The position numbers and the translations under genes were made by a program. Below the pieces are notes generated by a model. It was not told the origin of the DNA and made no database searches. It worked only from the letters and a program-made list of their open reading frames with translations. From Bacillus andreraoultii (lineage in GTDB: Bacteria > Bacillota > Bacilli > Bacillales > Caldibacillaceae), in NCBI RefSeq assembly GCF_001244735.1, contig NZ_LN868937.1, positions 293,876 through 357,875 of the forward strand: a DNA stretch of 64,000 nucleotides, read 5' to 3'. Below, in pieces: positions 1 through 15,083 of this stretch (its first letter is position 1; each line of letters opens with the position of its first letter).

Positions 1-2
1 AT

Positions 3-374
3 GAAATTTTTAATGGGTATTTAACAATGTTTGCTGGTTCGGATACGATTCATGTTCCCTATTTATATGTAACGACAGAACCAGATTATCCGCGAATTAT
101 GGCCTTTTCCGTAGAAGATGCGAATCATGAGGATCTCTTTCAATATGAAGTTTATTTACCAGGTGGTGCGGAAGAGTTTGGTATTGCATTGTTTGACCCA
201 GACACATATCGATTTATTGACTATTTAGATTGGGAGGAAAATGTTAGAAGAGGATTAATTTCGAGAACAATGAATAAATCGGATGCGATTCCAAAAGGGA
301 CCTATATTGCGATAGCGTTTGCAAAAAAGGCAGAAAAAGAAGATTATATTGAACAAATAATAGAAATTCAGTAA
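3..374 (+). CDS. C-terminal part of a Vpr-like subtilisin-family serine protease (5' end outside window)
   Basis: The reading frame is open to the left edge and stops at 374, so only the last ~123 codons are present. The segment GSDTIHVPYLYVTTEPDYPR followed by a beta-rich tail with a PGGAEEFGIALFDP stretch resembles the region after the catalytic domain in large secreted Bacillus subtilases of the Vpr type. No catalytic Asp/His/Ser triad is visible here, so the protease call rests on this tail alone. Family knowledge: Vpr-type enzymes are secreted, processed extracellular proteases of about 800 residues. The internal ATG at 27 is not considered a start because there is no ribosome binding site and the frame continues upstream. 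No clear terminator follows. Confidence 0.55.
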   Translation, partial: EIFNGYLTMFAGSDTIHVPYLYVTTEPDYPRIMAFSVEDANHEDLFQYEVYLPGGAEEFGIALFDPDTYRFIDYLDWEENVRRGLISRTMNKSDAIPKGTYIAIAFAKKAEKEDYIEQIIEIQ

Positions 375-1052
375 CAGATAATTTCATCATTTATTCACTT
401 CATCGCTAATTGTTACAAATTTGTGAATGAAGATTAATTCTTTGAAAAGAGTTGAATTTTTCCTAAGTATATAAATTGACATAGAAACTTTCCTACGGTA
501 GTCTTATTAAGTGTATGATGGTAGGGTTTTCAAGTTGTGCCATAATAGGGATTCAGCTCTTTTCCCCTAACGAATATAATCGAAAAACGATACAGTTTAA
601 ACCACAATCCACTCGTAGAAATCATGGAAGTGGTAAGTGTATGTTTTTTTATGGCAATTTTGAGTAAAATGTATTTGATATTAGTCAATAAACTTTAGTG
701 AAAAATTCACAAATCATATATATTTCTATTGTATAATTACTTTTATGCCTCTTTTCAAATTCTAATATTTATCGTATAACTAATTATCGGATTAGAAGTA
801 GTAGTATACTTTCGAATAGTTTCTTCACTATAATATGTAACCAATGTTTAAAGCTTCACTAATACAGTGATGGAAAAATTGAATAGACCACAGAAATTGT
901 CTGTTTTCTCAAAGGGTCTCGCATTTTTTAGGAGAAATTTATTGTGGTTAAAGCAAGGACGTGCCTTAAGGATGAGTGTTCGCCTTAGAGAATAACAACA
1001 ATCTTTACGAAAACAGCCTAGAAATTATTAGAAAGGTGCTCTATGATTAAGG
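375..1052. other. Long AT-rich intergenic region upstream of the atp operon
   Basis: About 680 bases with no convincing gene on either strand. It contains an imperfect inverted repeat at 695-712 (GTGAA/TTCAC arms) and several AT-rich stretches, but nothing I can assign with confidence. It presumably holds regulatory sequence for the ATP synthase operon. Confidence 0.5.
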
Positions 1053-1058
1053 TATAAT
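1028..1058 (+). promoter_or_regulatory. Possible SigA promoter for the atp operon
   Basis: A perfect TATAAT lies at 1053-1058, 52 bases before the atpI start. The best upstream hexamer is TTAGAA at 1028-1033, with a rather long 19-base spacer. The -10 is good and the -35 is weak. Confidence 0.4.
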
Positions 1059-1109
1059 ATAGAGTATACTAAAAGGATAGTCCGATTTTCGTTAGGAGAA
1101 AGTAACCTT

Positions 1110-2211
<1,102 letters not shown>

Positions 2212-2268
2212 TATAAAGTTCATTTCACATGAACAAAGAAAATTAATTACATATTTTTTATAAATTAA

Positions 2269-2496
<228 letters not shown>

Positions 2497-2594
2497 TGAA
2501 ACGAATTGTTATAACAGTAAATGGCGGAGATCATTCATTAGAACCTTCGCCATTCCTTTATGTAACTAACATGGTAATTTGATGAAACATATAA

Positions 2595-3157
<563 letters not shown>

Positions 3158-3158
<1 letters not shown>

Positions 3159-3694
3159 TGAGTATTTCAGTTGTAGCAACTAAATATGCAGATGCTCTTT
3201 TCCAGTTGGCAAAAGAAAAAAATGAAGTTGAGAGAATTCAGAGCGAATTACAAATCGTGAAGGAAATTCTCCGTACAAATAACGAAATCATTACCTTTTT
3301 AAAGTCACCACGAGTTAAAAAGGAAGAAAAACATGCATCATTAAGAAAAGCATTTAATAACTTTTCTCCTTATGTATTAAATACACTTCTTCTTCTCACA
3401 GACAGGCATCGTGCTGATTCAATTATTCCTACAATTGATGCATTTATTGCAATGTCGTATGACCTTAAAGGAATTGCAACGGCTAAGATTGAATCAGTTC
3501 GCACGCTTACAGAAGAAGAGAGAGCGGCAATCTCTAGTGTTTTTGCAAAGAAAATGAATAAAACAGCACTAGAAATCGAGAATGTCGTAAATAGTGATTT
3601 ACTCGGTGGATTAAAAATACAAATTGGAAATCGCATCTTTGACGGAAGTTTGCGTGGTAAACTAAACGGCCTCAAACGCGAACTATTAGGATAA
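3158..3694 (+). CDS. atpH: ATP synthase F1 subunit delta
   Basis: 178-aa subunit that joins the alpha3beta3 head to the b-subunit stalk. The N-terminal helical bundle (ATKYADALFQLAKE) and the C-terminal DLLGGLKIQIGNRIFDGSLR motif are diagnostic of the OSCP/delta family. The ATG shares one base with the atpF stop codon. The gene is complete and of usual length, and 22 bases separate it from atpA. Confidence 0.96.
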
Positions 3695-3716
3695 ATCGTA
3701 ATAAGGGGTGAAATGA

Positions 3717-5231
<1,515 letters not shown>

Positions 5232-5310
5232 GAATTTCTTATAGGGAGTGAACAATCTCCACTATATATAAATAAATTTACTAGTTGAATTTTATGAAAC
5301 AAGGTGGTGA

Positions 5311-7658
<2,348 letters not shown>

Positions 7659-7678
7659 CTTGGATGCAAGGAGGATAA

Positions 7679-8086
<408 letters not shown>

Positions 8087-8103
8087 AAAAGTCATTTTAT
8101 AAG

Positions 8104-8136
8104 AATCCTCTTAGCTCCATGCTAAGGGGATTTTTT
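8104..8136 (+). terminator. Rho-independent terminator of the atp operon
   Basis: Stem AATCCTCTTAGC / GCTAAGGGGATT (12 pairs, one wobble), five-base loop, then six T. The dispersed intergenic element begins at the next base. Confidence 0.9.
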
Positions 8137-8206
8137 AGCTAGTAGGAAGAGGCCGTCTTAGAAAGTCGTATTTTTGATTTCCGGAATCCCTTTTCATGTT
8201 TCAAAA
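8137..8206 (+). repeat. Dispersed intergenic element, copy 1 (partial, alternative arm)
   Basis: Begins AGCTAGTAGGAAG directly after the terminator T-run, like copies at 20251, 21058 and 24015. Its inner part (GAAAGTCGTATTTTTGATTT and flanks) is the reverse complement of the inner arm of the compound copy at 61665-61922. It is truncated and lacks the GGCGAA/TTCGCC hairpin half. Confidence 0.65.
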
Positions 8207-8226
8207 GCAAAAACTAGTAGTAGAAA

Positions 8227-8415
8227 TGTGGATAATTAAGTGAATAATGTGGATAAATATACTTGTGCAGTGGATAAATTTAATTTAAAATGTGGATATG
8301 TTGAATAACTTTGTAGATAAAGTCTTTATAAAAATAAGAAACATGACAAATAAAAACTAATCATGGCGGATGTTGTCGGTAAATGGATAAACTGTGGATA
8401 ACCTCTTGTGGACAA
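8227..8415 (+). promoter_or_regulatory. DnaA-box cluster outside oriC
   Basis: Three exact TGTGGATAA boxes (reverse complement of TTATCCACA) lie at 8227-8235, 8248-8256 and 8393-8401. Near matches with one change are at 8269-8277 (AGTGGATAA), 8291-8299 (TGTGGATAT), 8312-8320 (TGTAGATAA) and 8407-8415 (TGTGGACAA), and one with two changes is at 8382-8390. All face the same way. Known biology: B. subtilis has DnaA-box clusters away from oriC that bind DnaA and help restrain initiation. No replication gene is nearby, so this is read as a DnaA titration or regulatory site, not an origin. Confidence 0.8.
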
Positions 8416-8590
8416 AACTAGTAATATAAAAGCTAAAATCTATGAAACTTGTAATGAAATTTACCGAAATGAAATATTTCATAAAATATTTCCCTATTTG
8501 TAATTAAATTAGTAAGTTAAAAACGATGTACCTATGATACAATAGTGTTTGTATGTACTAGCCAAATAAAAACAAAAAGGAGTTAAGACC

Positions 8591-8827
8591 ATGCTATCAA
8601 ATGTCGGGGTTTTTAGTATTTTTAGTATGTGTACACATCTAGCTTTTATCGCTCTAGCATGGTGGGCACTGCAAGCATTAAACTTCGAAAAATTTATAAG
8701 GAAAAATAGAGTAACGCAAGGTCGTCTATTATTTTTATTATTAGCGATTGCACTAGGTTCTATCGTTGCCAATTTTTTCCTCGATTATATTATGTGGTCA
8801 CAACAGCTCCCATTTATTTGGAATTAG
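8591..8827 (+). CDS. ywzB: DUF1146 family small membrane protein (YwzB)
   Basis: 78-aa protein with two predicted membrane helices (about residues 8-30 and 48-70), separated by a basic segment with the pattern NRVTQGRLLFLLLAIALGS that marks the DUF1146/YwzB family. AAGGAG precedes the ATG by about eight bases. In B. subtilis a gene of this family also lies between atpC and murAA, so synteny supports the name. Its function is unknown. Confidence 0.85.
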   Translation: MLSNVGVFSIFSMCTHLAFIALAWWALQALNFEKFIRKNRVTQGRLLFLLLAIALGSIVANFFLDYIMWSQQLPFIWN

Positions 8828-8924
8828 TAGGACAAGTACACCGATTTGTGTCAAATTGTGACGACTTTTACCATGTATGACTTCCTCTTTTTTAACCAAC
8901 AATGGTAGTAAAGGGGAGAGGAAC

Positions 8925-9671
8925 ATGAGTAAAAAGTTTTTCATACAAATGACAGTATGTACGGCATTTTTTATTTTTATTCTTATTTTTTCTAGTAAAG
9001 AATCCGTTGTGGCAAATTATTCAGATTTGAATAAAATAGTGGATGTAATCAGTAAACATAATGGTTCAATTGAGGAATGGTCGATTTTAGCTAGGGAAGA
9101 GTTCATATTTTCTAAAGCAGACATGGATAACACTGTTAAAAACTGGAGGAAAAGTTTCCCTCATCTAAATTGGTCGGAACAACTAAATCAAGAGCGTGTG
9201 ACGATCATTGGGACATCCTCAAATGAAGAGAATCCTTATGTTGAAACGGTCCAATTAATATCTGAAAAAAAGGGAAATCAGTTTCAAGGATTCATCCTTT
9301 ATGAACGAAAAGGTGAAAATTGGAATGAACACGTTCAGGAAATGATTGATGAACGTAATAGGACAATTTTACCAGACGTTTTTCATAAAACTCCATCTTT
9401 TTTTTCTTGTATAAAGGGAGAATTCGATGGTATGATTGATAAGGCTTTGCTGGAAAAATCAATTGAATTGCAATCAGAATTTAACGGAAAAATAGTTGAA
9501 AATTTAGTGGAAAATGATTTTGTTTCTTTGACAGTAAACAGTCCACAGTTTAAAGAGAAAATTCCAACGAAAAATGGGTCCTTTAATCTGCAAATTTCCT
9601 TAAGAAACACCGGAAATGATAACAAAACAACTTTTGTCATAGGAACACCAATCTTAACAATTGAATATTAA
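8925..9671 (+). CDS. ywmB: YwmB-like secreted or membrane-anchored protein
   Basis: 248-aa protein with an N-terminal membrane/signal segment (about residues 5-25) and a predicted extracellular domain. Position directly upstream of murAA matches ywmB of B. subtilis (a family annotated as TATA-box-binding-like from fold prediction, with no proven role). The start is ATG 8925 because GGGGAGAGG precedes it; an upstream in-frame ATG at 8877 has no such site. Family assignment is by size, topology and synteny; I cannot point to a catalytic motif. Confidence 0.7.
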   Translation: MSKKFFIQMTVCTAFFIFILIFSSKESVVANYSDLNKIVDVISKHNGSIEEWSILAREEFIFSKADMDNTVKNWRKSFPHLNWSEQLNQERVTIIGTSSNEENPYVETVQLISEKKGNQFQGFILYERKGENWNEHVQEMIDERNRTILPDVFHKTPSFFSCIKGEFDGMIDKALLEKSIELQSEFNGKIVENLVENDFVSLTVNSPQFKEKIPTKNGSFNLQISLRNTGNDNKTTFVIGTPILTIEY

Positions 9672-9704
9672 TATTACAGATATTGGACGCGGAGGGGAAT
9701 ACAT

Positions 9705-11021
9705 TTGGATAAAATCATCGTCCGCGGCGGAAAGACTTTAAACGGCACGGTAAAAGTTGAAGGAGCGAAAAATGCCGTTTTACCAGTAATCGCCGCATCA
9801 TTACTCGCAAGTCATGGGAAAAGTATCATTCGGGATGTTCCTTGCCTCTCGGATGTTTATACAATTAATGAGGTTTTACGCTATTTGAATGCGAAAGTTA
9901 ACTTTGAAAACAATACCGTTCAAATAGACGCTTCAAATGAGCTAACCGCGGAAGCTCCGTTTGAATACGTTCGTAAAATGAGAGCCTCTGTATTAGTTAT
10001 GGGACCGTTATTAGCCAGACTAGGTCGAGCTCGTGTAGCTTTACCAGGAGGCTGTGCAATTGGAACTCGCCCAATTGATCAACACTTAAAAGGTTTTGAA
10101 GCGATGGGCGCTGTCGTTAAAGTCGGTAACGGTTTTATCGATGCAAAAGTTGAAGGTAAATTAAAGGGAGCAAAAATTTATTTTGATATCCCTAGTGTTG
10201 GTGCAACAGAAAATATTATGATGGCAGCCGCACTTGCAGAAGGGACAACAATTCTTGAAAACTGTGCGAAAGAACCTGAAATTGTTGATTTAGCGAATTA
10301 CTTAACAAGTATGGGTGCAATCGTAAAAGGTGCTGGTACAGAAACGATACGAATTGAAGGTGTGGACACTTTATACGGTGCTGAACATACCATCATACCT
10401 GATCGGATTGAAGCTGGAACGTTTATTACAGCAGCGGCAATTACAGGAGGCAATGTGTATGTAAAAGGTGCCGTCCCTGAACATTTATCTTCATTAATTG
10501 CGAAACTGGAGGAAATGGGCGTAGAATTTGCTGAAGAAGCTGAAGGAATTCGTGTCATTGCTCCAGAGAAATTGAAAGCTGTCGATATTAAAACAATGCC
10601 GTACCCTGGTTTTCCAACCGATATGCAAGCACAAGTAATGGCCTTATTACTGAAATCGGAAGGAACAAGCATGATTACGGAAACGGTGTTTGAAAATCGC
10701 TTCATGCACGTAGAAGAGTTTCGACGTATGAATGCAAATATTAAAATTGAAGGCAGATCGGTTATTATTAATGGTCCATCTCATTTACAAGGCGCAGAAG
10801 TAGCGTCAACAGATTTACGCGCAGGTGCAGCACTAATTATCGCTGGTCTAGCTGCAGATGGCATTACACGCGTAACAGAGCTAAAACATATAGATCGAGG
10901 ATATGTGAACTTCCATGGCAAACTCGCCGCACTTGGTGCTGATATAGAACGAGTCAACGATGGTATAGACGAAAACCATCATGGAGAAAATATAATACAA
11001 ATCGCTGCAAATATGCAGTAA
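9705..11021 (+). CDS. murAA: UDP-N-acetylglucosamine 1-carboxyvinyltransferase (MurA)
   Basis: First committed step of peptidoglycan synthesis in the cytoplasm: transfer of enolpyruvate from PEP to UDP-GlcNAc. 438 aa with the substrate motif [10 protein letters not shown] near residue 18, the catalytic Cys in [16 protein letters not shown] (about residue 118; the fosfomycin target), and the C-terminal [14 protein letters not shown] and HIDRGY segments. The start is TTG 9705 preceded by GCGGAGGGG. Position next to ywmB and spoIID identifies it as the MurAA paralogue. Confidence 0.97.
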   Translation: MDKIIVRGGKTLNGTVKVEGAKNAVLPVIAASLLASHGKSIIRDVPCLSDVYTINEVLRYLNAKVNFENNTVQIDASNELTAEAPFEYVRKMRASVLVMGPLLARLGRARVALPGGCAIGTRPIDQHLKGFEAMGAVVKVGNGFIDAKVEGKLKGAKIYFDIPSVGATENIMMAAALAEGTTILENCAKEPEIVDLANYLTSMGAIVKGAGTETIRIEGVDTLYGAEHTIIPDRIEAGTFITAAAITGGNVYVKGAVPEHLSSLIAKLEEMGVEFAEEAEGIRVIAPEKLKAVDIKTMPYPGFPTDMQAQVMALLLKSEGTSMITETVFENRFMHVEEFRRMNANIKIEGRSVIINGPSHLQGAEVASTDLRAGAALIIAGLAADGITRVTELKHIDRGYVNFHGKLAALGADIERVNDGIDENHHGENIIQIAANMQ

Positions 11022-11027
11022 TTAGGT

Positions 11028-11066
11028 AAAAGGTTGGGTTTTGATGAAAACACCAGCCTTTTTACT
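11028..11066 (+). terminator. Terminator of murAA
   Basis: Imperfect stem AAAGGTTGGGTTTT / AAAACACCAGCCTTT with a four-base loop, followed by a T-rich run. Confidence 0.8.
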
Positions 11067-11178
11067 TTTTTACTGTTGAAGTTTACCTCAAGATTGCACC
11101 AATACGATCGAAGTTTTTTCTATAATCCATGCATAATCTAAAGAAAACTACCCAACTTATTGGTAGGAGGTGCTTTAA

Positions 11179-11322
11179 ATGGGTAAAGACCGTCAAGAAG
11201 GAAAACTTCGAGCAAGTGGCCGGGTTGAGTCTGACCGTGATCAATCGTTAAAATACCCTGGTGCAACAAAAATGTCTAGTCCAGAAGAAGCAAGAAAATT
11301 AAACGATAATAAAAGGTCCTAA
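11179..11322 (+). CDS. Small hydrophilic protein, 47 aa, unknown function
   Basis: An ATG at 11179 follows a very strong site (TAGGAGGTGC). The 47-residue product begins MGKDRQEGKLRASGRVESDR and is highly charged, without a membrane segment, cysteine or clear secondary-structure motif. It has its own downstream hairpin at 11342-11376. The composition recalls small basic proteins of Bacillus spores, but I do not recognise the family. It lies between murAA and spoIID, where small genes also occur in relatives. The strong ribosome binding site makes a real gene likely. Confidence 0.65.
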   Translation: MGKDRQEGKLRASGRVESDRDQSLKYPGATKMSSPEEARKLNDNKRS

Positions 11323-11341
11323 GAAAAACCACATAAACAAG

Positions 11342-11376
11342 TCCCAAAGCCTTTCCACAATATACGGGCTTTGGGA
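11342..11376 (+). terminator. Probable terminator after the 47-aa gene
   Basis: Perfect 10-bp stem TCCCAAAGCC / GGCTTTGGGA with a 15-base loop. The downstream T-tract is poor, so termination may be weak. Confidence 0.5.
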
Positions 11377-11467
11377 TGATCTATTTATATCTCCTCCCCT
11401 AGACTACCTTCTATCAAATCCTTTCTATTTCTTCTACCTCCTCTATAAACAATTTTTTTAATAGAAT

Positions 11468-11498
11468 GGTATAATTTGCAGACCATGCCCATATGTAT
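11468..11498 (+). promoter_or_regulatory. Possible SigE promoter of spoIID
   Basis: GGTATAATT (11468-11476) and CATATGTAT (11490-11498) are 13 bases apart, resembling the mother-cell SigE -35/-10 pattern. spoIID is a classical SigE gene in B. subtilis. The match is imperfect. Confidence 0.45.
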
Positions 11499-11538
11499 AT
11501 AAGGTAAGGATGACAATTTTATATGGGAGGCTCGAGAC

Positions 11539-12561
11539 GTGAAAAAAGTTAATCCAATTATATTATTCAGCATTTTTTTTATCGTAGTCATTTTAATTGT
11601 ACCAAGTATACTTGTACTCCCTTATTCAAAGGAATCGACAAAGGTGGTCGTACCCGAGAAAGAGCCGGAAACGAACTTGGAAAAAAAATTAGCGGAGGCA
11701 TCACCTATTAATGTTTCTGTTTACCGGACGAAAAAAGATGAAGTAGAAACGATTCCACTAGAGCACTATGTCGTAGGTGTAGTCGGAGCAGAAATGCCAG
11801 CTGACTTTGAATATGAAGCATTAAAAGCGCAAAGTTTAACTGCTCGAACATATATTGTTAAACTTTTAATGGAAGATAAACAAGTTGGTATTTTAAAAGG
11901 CGCGGATATAAGTGATACAGAAAATACCCATCAAGTATATAAAAGTGAAGATGAATTAAAAAAAGCTTGGGGTGCAAATTACAATAAAAATATAAATAAG
12001 ATTCGAAAGGCAGTATATGAAACGAGAGGAAAAATTTTAGTTTTTAATGACAGGCCAATTGAAGCATCTTATTTTTCTACAAGTAATGGGTATACAGAGA
12101 ACGCAGAAGATTATTGGACAGATGCAATTCCATATTTAAAAAGTGTAAAGAGTCCTTGGGATGTCGAGTCTCCGAAGTTTACTGATCAAGTAAAAATTCC
12201 AGTGAATGAATTTGAGAAAAAGCTTGGTGTAAAGATTAACTCAAAACAAGTAGGTGAGATTATATCAAGAACTGCAAGCAATCGTGTAGAGAAAGCGAAA
12301 GTTGGTGGAAAAGAATTCACTGGAAGAGACATTCGAGAAAAACTCGGATTACGATCTTCAGACTTTTCATGGAAACTAGATGGTAGTCAAGTTGTTATTA
12401 CAACAAAAGGATTTGGACACGGTATTGGTATGAGTCAATATGGAGCAAATGGGATGGCAAAGGAAGGAAAGAGTGTTAATGACATCGTAAAATATTATTA
12501 TAACGGGGTTGCAATAGAAGAGGCGAGTACGTTTTTAGAAAAGTACGTTGCGAAGAAGTAA
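11539..12561 (+). CDS. spoIID: Stage II sporulation protein D (peptidoglycan lytic transglycosylase)
   Basis: Mother-cell membrane protein that degrades septal peptidoglycan during engulfment, acting with SpoIIM and SpoIIP. 340 aa with one N-terminal membrane anchor (about residues 7-29), the SpoIID domain with PLEHYVVGVVGAEMPADFE, ALKAQSLTARTYI (the Glu in VGAEMP is the family's catalytic candidate), SYFSTSNGYTENAEDYW, and the C-terminal GHGIGMSQYGANGMA motif. The start is GTG 11539 behind GGGAGGC. Position matches B. subtilis. Confidence 0.95.
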   Translation: MKKVNPIILFSIFFIVVILIVPSILVLPYSKESTKVVVPEKEPETNLEKKLAEASPINVSVYRTKKDEVETIPLEHYVVGVVGAEMPADFEYEALKAQSLTARTYIVKLLMEDKQVGILKGADISDTENTHQVYKSEDELKKAWGANYNKNINKIRKAVYETRGKILVFNDRPIEASYFSTSNGYTENAEDYWTDAIPYLKSVKSPWDVESPKFTDQVKIPVNEFEKKLGVKINSKQVGEIISRTASNRVEKAKVGGKEFTGRDIREKLGLRSSDFSWKLDGSQVVITTKGFGHGIGMSQYGANGMAKEGKSVNDIVKYYYNGVAIEEASTFLEKYVAKK

Positions 12562-12574
12562 AATGATTGTTGAG

Positions 12575-12613
12575 AAAAACTGTTAGGCGAATAAGTGCGT
12601 CTAGCAGTTTTTT
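12575..12613 (+). terminator. Terminator of spoIID
   Basis: Stem AAAAACTGTTAGGCG / CGTCTAGCAGTTTTT (two wobbles), seven-base loop, T-run. Confidence 0.85.
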
Positions 12614-12765
12614 CTAGTGCGAATATACGGTTCCAAAGTAAATCATATTATTTGAAAGTTCACATTACAGATAAGCACTATGAAGGTCTCAAAACTAGTA
12701 CTAACTTCCAAAATACGTAATTTGATCTTCAAAGAGGCTTCTTTTATCTTCAATCAATCCCCCAC

Positions 12766-12801
12766 AAAAAGAAGGATATTGAAACAACTCAACATCCTTC
12801 T
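12766..12801 (-). terminator. Terminator of the VanZ-family gene (minus strand)
   Basis: On the minus strand AGAAGGATGTTG / CAATATCCTTCT (one wobble) is followed by TTTTTG. Confidence 0.8.
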
Positions 12802-12805
12802 ACAT

Positions 12806-13228
12806 TTACTTTTTCGCCTTCATTTGTAACTTATCTAACAAGCGACCAACCCAGTTTTTCTGTAAAAAATATCCTCGATAAATAATGATATAACAAACGG
12901 TCACCCCGATAACATCCTTTACGAGATCAATGACGGTAGCTGAACGATACGGAACAAATGATTGATGGATTTCATCGGTTAACCCGTATAGACAGGCCAC
13001 AATCGCAGAAAAAACATTTGCTCGATTCGTTAACTTCCCATGGGCGGCGAAAAATAAAACGAGCAATACATATAAAATGGCAAACTCTACTAAATGGAGT
13101 GATTCTTTAATCATCGAATCCGCAAAACTAAAGCGGATATATGCATCAGAAGGTTTACTTGATAATAGCCAAATAAGTCCCATATAAAGAAATGGAGCTA
13201 TTGTCAAAGCCCATCGAACTAGTTTCAT
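12806..13228 (-). CDS. VanZ-family membrane protein
   Basis: 140-aa protein with four predicted membrane helices. The VanZ signature is present: a first helix ending in MGLIWLLSSKP, the HLVEFAILYVLL helix, and the loop GLTDEIHQSFVPYRSATVIDLVKD. Family knowledge: VanZ proteins are poorly characterised; one member lowers teicoplanin susceptibility in enterococci. The start is placed at 13228 since AGGTGG lies five bases upstream; a GTG three codons earlier overlaps that site. It sits between spoIID and spoIIQ on the opposite strand; a VanZ-like gene also neighbours spoIIQ in B. subtilis. Confidence 0.8.
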   Translation of the reverse strand: MKLVRWALTIAPFLYMGLIWLLSSKPSDAYIRFSFADSMIKESLHLVEFAILYVLLVLFFAAHGKLTNRANVFSAIVACLYGLTDEIHQSFVPYRSATVIDLVKDVIGVTVCYIIIYRGYFLQKNWVGRLLDKLQMKAKK

Positions 13229-13389
13229 CATAGCCACCTAACCTAATATTTAAGTTTTACCCCAGTTTTTCCCACCAAAAATAAAAAATCTGCATAAAAA
13301 ATAAATTTTTACAAAAAATAATGAAAAAAATGTTTTTTGAAGTATATAATTCTCATTTTCTGTTCAGAATGATTCATGAGGTGATGAAA

Positions 13390-14295
13390 ATGAGAGAGGA
13401 AGAAAAGAAACAATCTTCTCGCAAACTTGGCTTAAAACGCTTCTTCAAAAAACGTTGGGTATTTCCTGCAATTTACATTGGTGCTGGTGCAATTCTATTA
13501 TCTACATTTCTATGGTTCCAAGCAAGAGATAATAATGGAGCAAAAGAAGATGAGTTTGGTTATGAAACAAATTCAAACCGTAACCTAGCGGGTGAAGATG
13601 CTCTTGAAGTAAACAGCCCTGTGGAAGATTTTGATTGGCCAGTAGCAGATGAAAAAAATATAGAGGTAGTTACTTACTTCTATGATCCACAAGGGAAGGA
13701 AGAAGAGCAAGAAGCAGCTATTATCAGTGATGGCAATAGTTTTTATCCAAGTACAGGAGTTGCACTGAAAGCAAAAGATGGAAAAACATTTGATGTCCAA
13801 GCGGCTATGAGTGGAACAGTCAAATCAGTGAAAGAAGATGCTCTACTTGGAAATACGGTGACTGTTGAACATGCTGATAATATTGTCACTGTTTATCAAT
13901 CACTTGAAGAAGTTACTGTAAAAACGGGTGATAAAGTAAAACAAGGACAAAAACTTGGTCAAGCTGGTAGAAGTTTACTAAATGAAGAAGCAGGAATTCA
14001 TACCCATTTTGAAATTCGCAAAGATGGAGTAGCAGTAAACCCACTTGAATACTTTAAAAAATCATTAGCAACATTACAGGATGCAGAAGTGAAAAAATCG
14101 GATAATGCAGTTAATGGAAAAGCAGGCGAAGAAGCGAAAAAATCGGATAATGCAGCTGACGGAAAAATAGGCGAAGAAGCGAAAAAATCGGATGTAAAAG
14201 AAGAAGACTCAAGTCAAGCTGAATCTGGTGAAGAGAAAGAATCTCAATCCGATGAAGATGAAAAATCAGATGATGAAACAAAAGATGAAAACTAA
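13390..14295 (+). CDS. spoIIQ: Stage II sporulation protein Q (forespore channel protein)
   Basis: Forespore membrane protein that zips to SpoIIIAH across the intermembrane space and forms the engulfment channel. 301 aa: cytoplasmic MREEEKKQSSRK, one membrane helix (about 24-43), an M23/LytM-like domain (about 110-225), then an acidic tail. The LytM site is degenerate: the His expected in HxGxD is Ser121 and the Asp is Ala125, while HTH at 204-206 remains, so it should be enzymatically dead, as known for SpoIIQ. The tail holds two copies of a 14-residue unit (KKSDNA..GK.GEEA). The start at 13390 follows GAGGTGAT; upstream in-frame ATGs lack such a site. Confidence 0.95.
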   Translation: MREEEKKQSSRKLGLKRFFKKRWVFPAIYIGAGAILLSTFLWFQARDNNGAKEDEFGYETNSNRNLAGEDALEVNSPVEDFDWPVADEKNIEVVTYFYDPQGKEEEQEAAIISDGNSFYPSTGVALKAKDGKTFDVQAAMSGTVKSVKEDALLGNTVTVEHADNIVTVYQSLEEVTVKTGDKVKQGQKLGQAGRSLLNEEAGIHTHFEIRKDGVAVNPLEYFKKSLATLQDAEVKKSDNAVNGKAGEEAKKSDNAADGKIGEEAKKSDVKEEDSSQAESGEEKESQSDEDEKSDDETKDEN

Positions 14296-14343
14296 TGTAT
14301 CGAAACCAAATGTTTAAATCCCCCTTTCTAATATATATCGTAG

Positions 14344-14381
14344 GCTGTCCCAAACAATAATTGGGACGGCTTATTTTTTTT
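14344..14381 (+). terminator. Terminator of spoIIQ
   Basis: Stem GCTGTCCCAA / TTGGGACGGC (one wobble), seven-base loop, then TTATTTTTTTT. Confidence 0.9.
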
Positions 14382-14520
14382 GCGACGAAAATGCTGAAGG
14401 GCTGGTATCAATCTTTTTATCAAAATTCAAAGTAATATTGTTAAGTTTGATCGTGTATCCCCAATGTTCCTTATACTCTTCTTATCATTGTGAAAAAGGG
14501 GTTAAGGAGGTATAAATACG

Positions 14521-14604
14521 ATTGGTAAGTTTGATGTGAATAAAATTGATTATGATGACCATTGGAAGGAAGTAATAACAGATTTAATAGACTCCTTCTT
14601 CTAG
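14521..14604 (+). pseudogene. Fragment resembling the N-terminus of an Rpn-type putative nuclease
   Basis: A strong AAGGAGGT at 14505-14512 precedes a 27-codon frame that lacks ATG/GTG/TTG (it begins ATT) and soon stops. It encodes KFDVNKIDYDDHWKEVITDL, resembling the start of Rpn/PD-(D/E)XK recombination-promoting nuclease proteins (pattern D..IDHD.L.KE....F). Downstream, another frame reads a short segment resembling the next part (ERIDF). I interpret it as a decayed gene; the match is short and tentative. Confidence 0.3.
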
Positions 14605-15083
14605 TTGAGTATGAGAGAATTGACTTTAGAAAACAATGGAGTTCTTTTAGAGTAGGAATTACATTTGATTGAATCAACTTGAGAAAGGGGAAAAATATGG
14701 CTGATAAAATTTTTGAAGTTCCATTAAAAAACGCTTTGAGAAGGAATTTATCCATATAGAAATCCAATGTAATTAGCAAAATATTTCCGAGCATATGTTT
14801 AAAACGAAAAGATTTATGATAATGGGCATAAAGAATGTATCCAATTGTATTAGATACCCACAATTCTTCGCAACAATCAACATGGTTATTTTCAAATAGG
14901 CATTTTATTTTATTATGGAGTTCATCATGTACATTTATTTTCAGAGGTAGAATTGCTGCAAACGAATAAACAGTGAAATAATTATTTAATTCACAGGCCC
15001 AACTGAAGAAGAAGTGAAAACGATAATAATACGGAATTAAAAGATGTAGGGGTGGGGTGAATATGGCATCTGTTTTTGACAGT

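Noticed and set aside
695-712. Rex operator upstream of atpI (GTGAA / TTCAC arms)
   Set aside because: The spacer is three bases rather than four, and one outer arm base is wrong; too weak to annotate as a site.
13342-13370. SigF-type promoter for spoIIQ (GTATA and GTTCAGAAT)
   Set aside because: The spacing is acceptable, but the -10 has two mismatches at key bases and the implied start would lie at the edge of the ribosome binding site.
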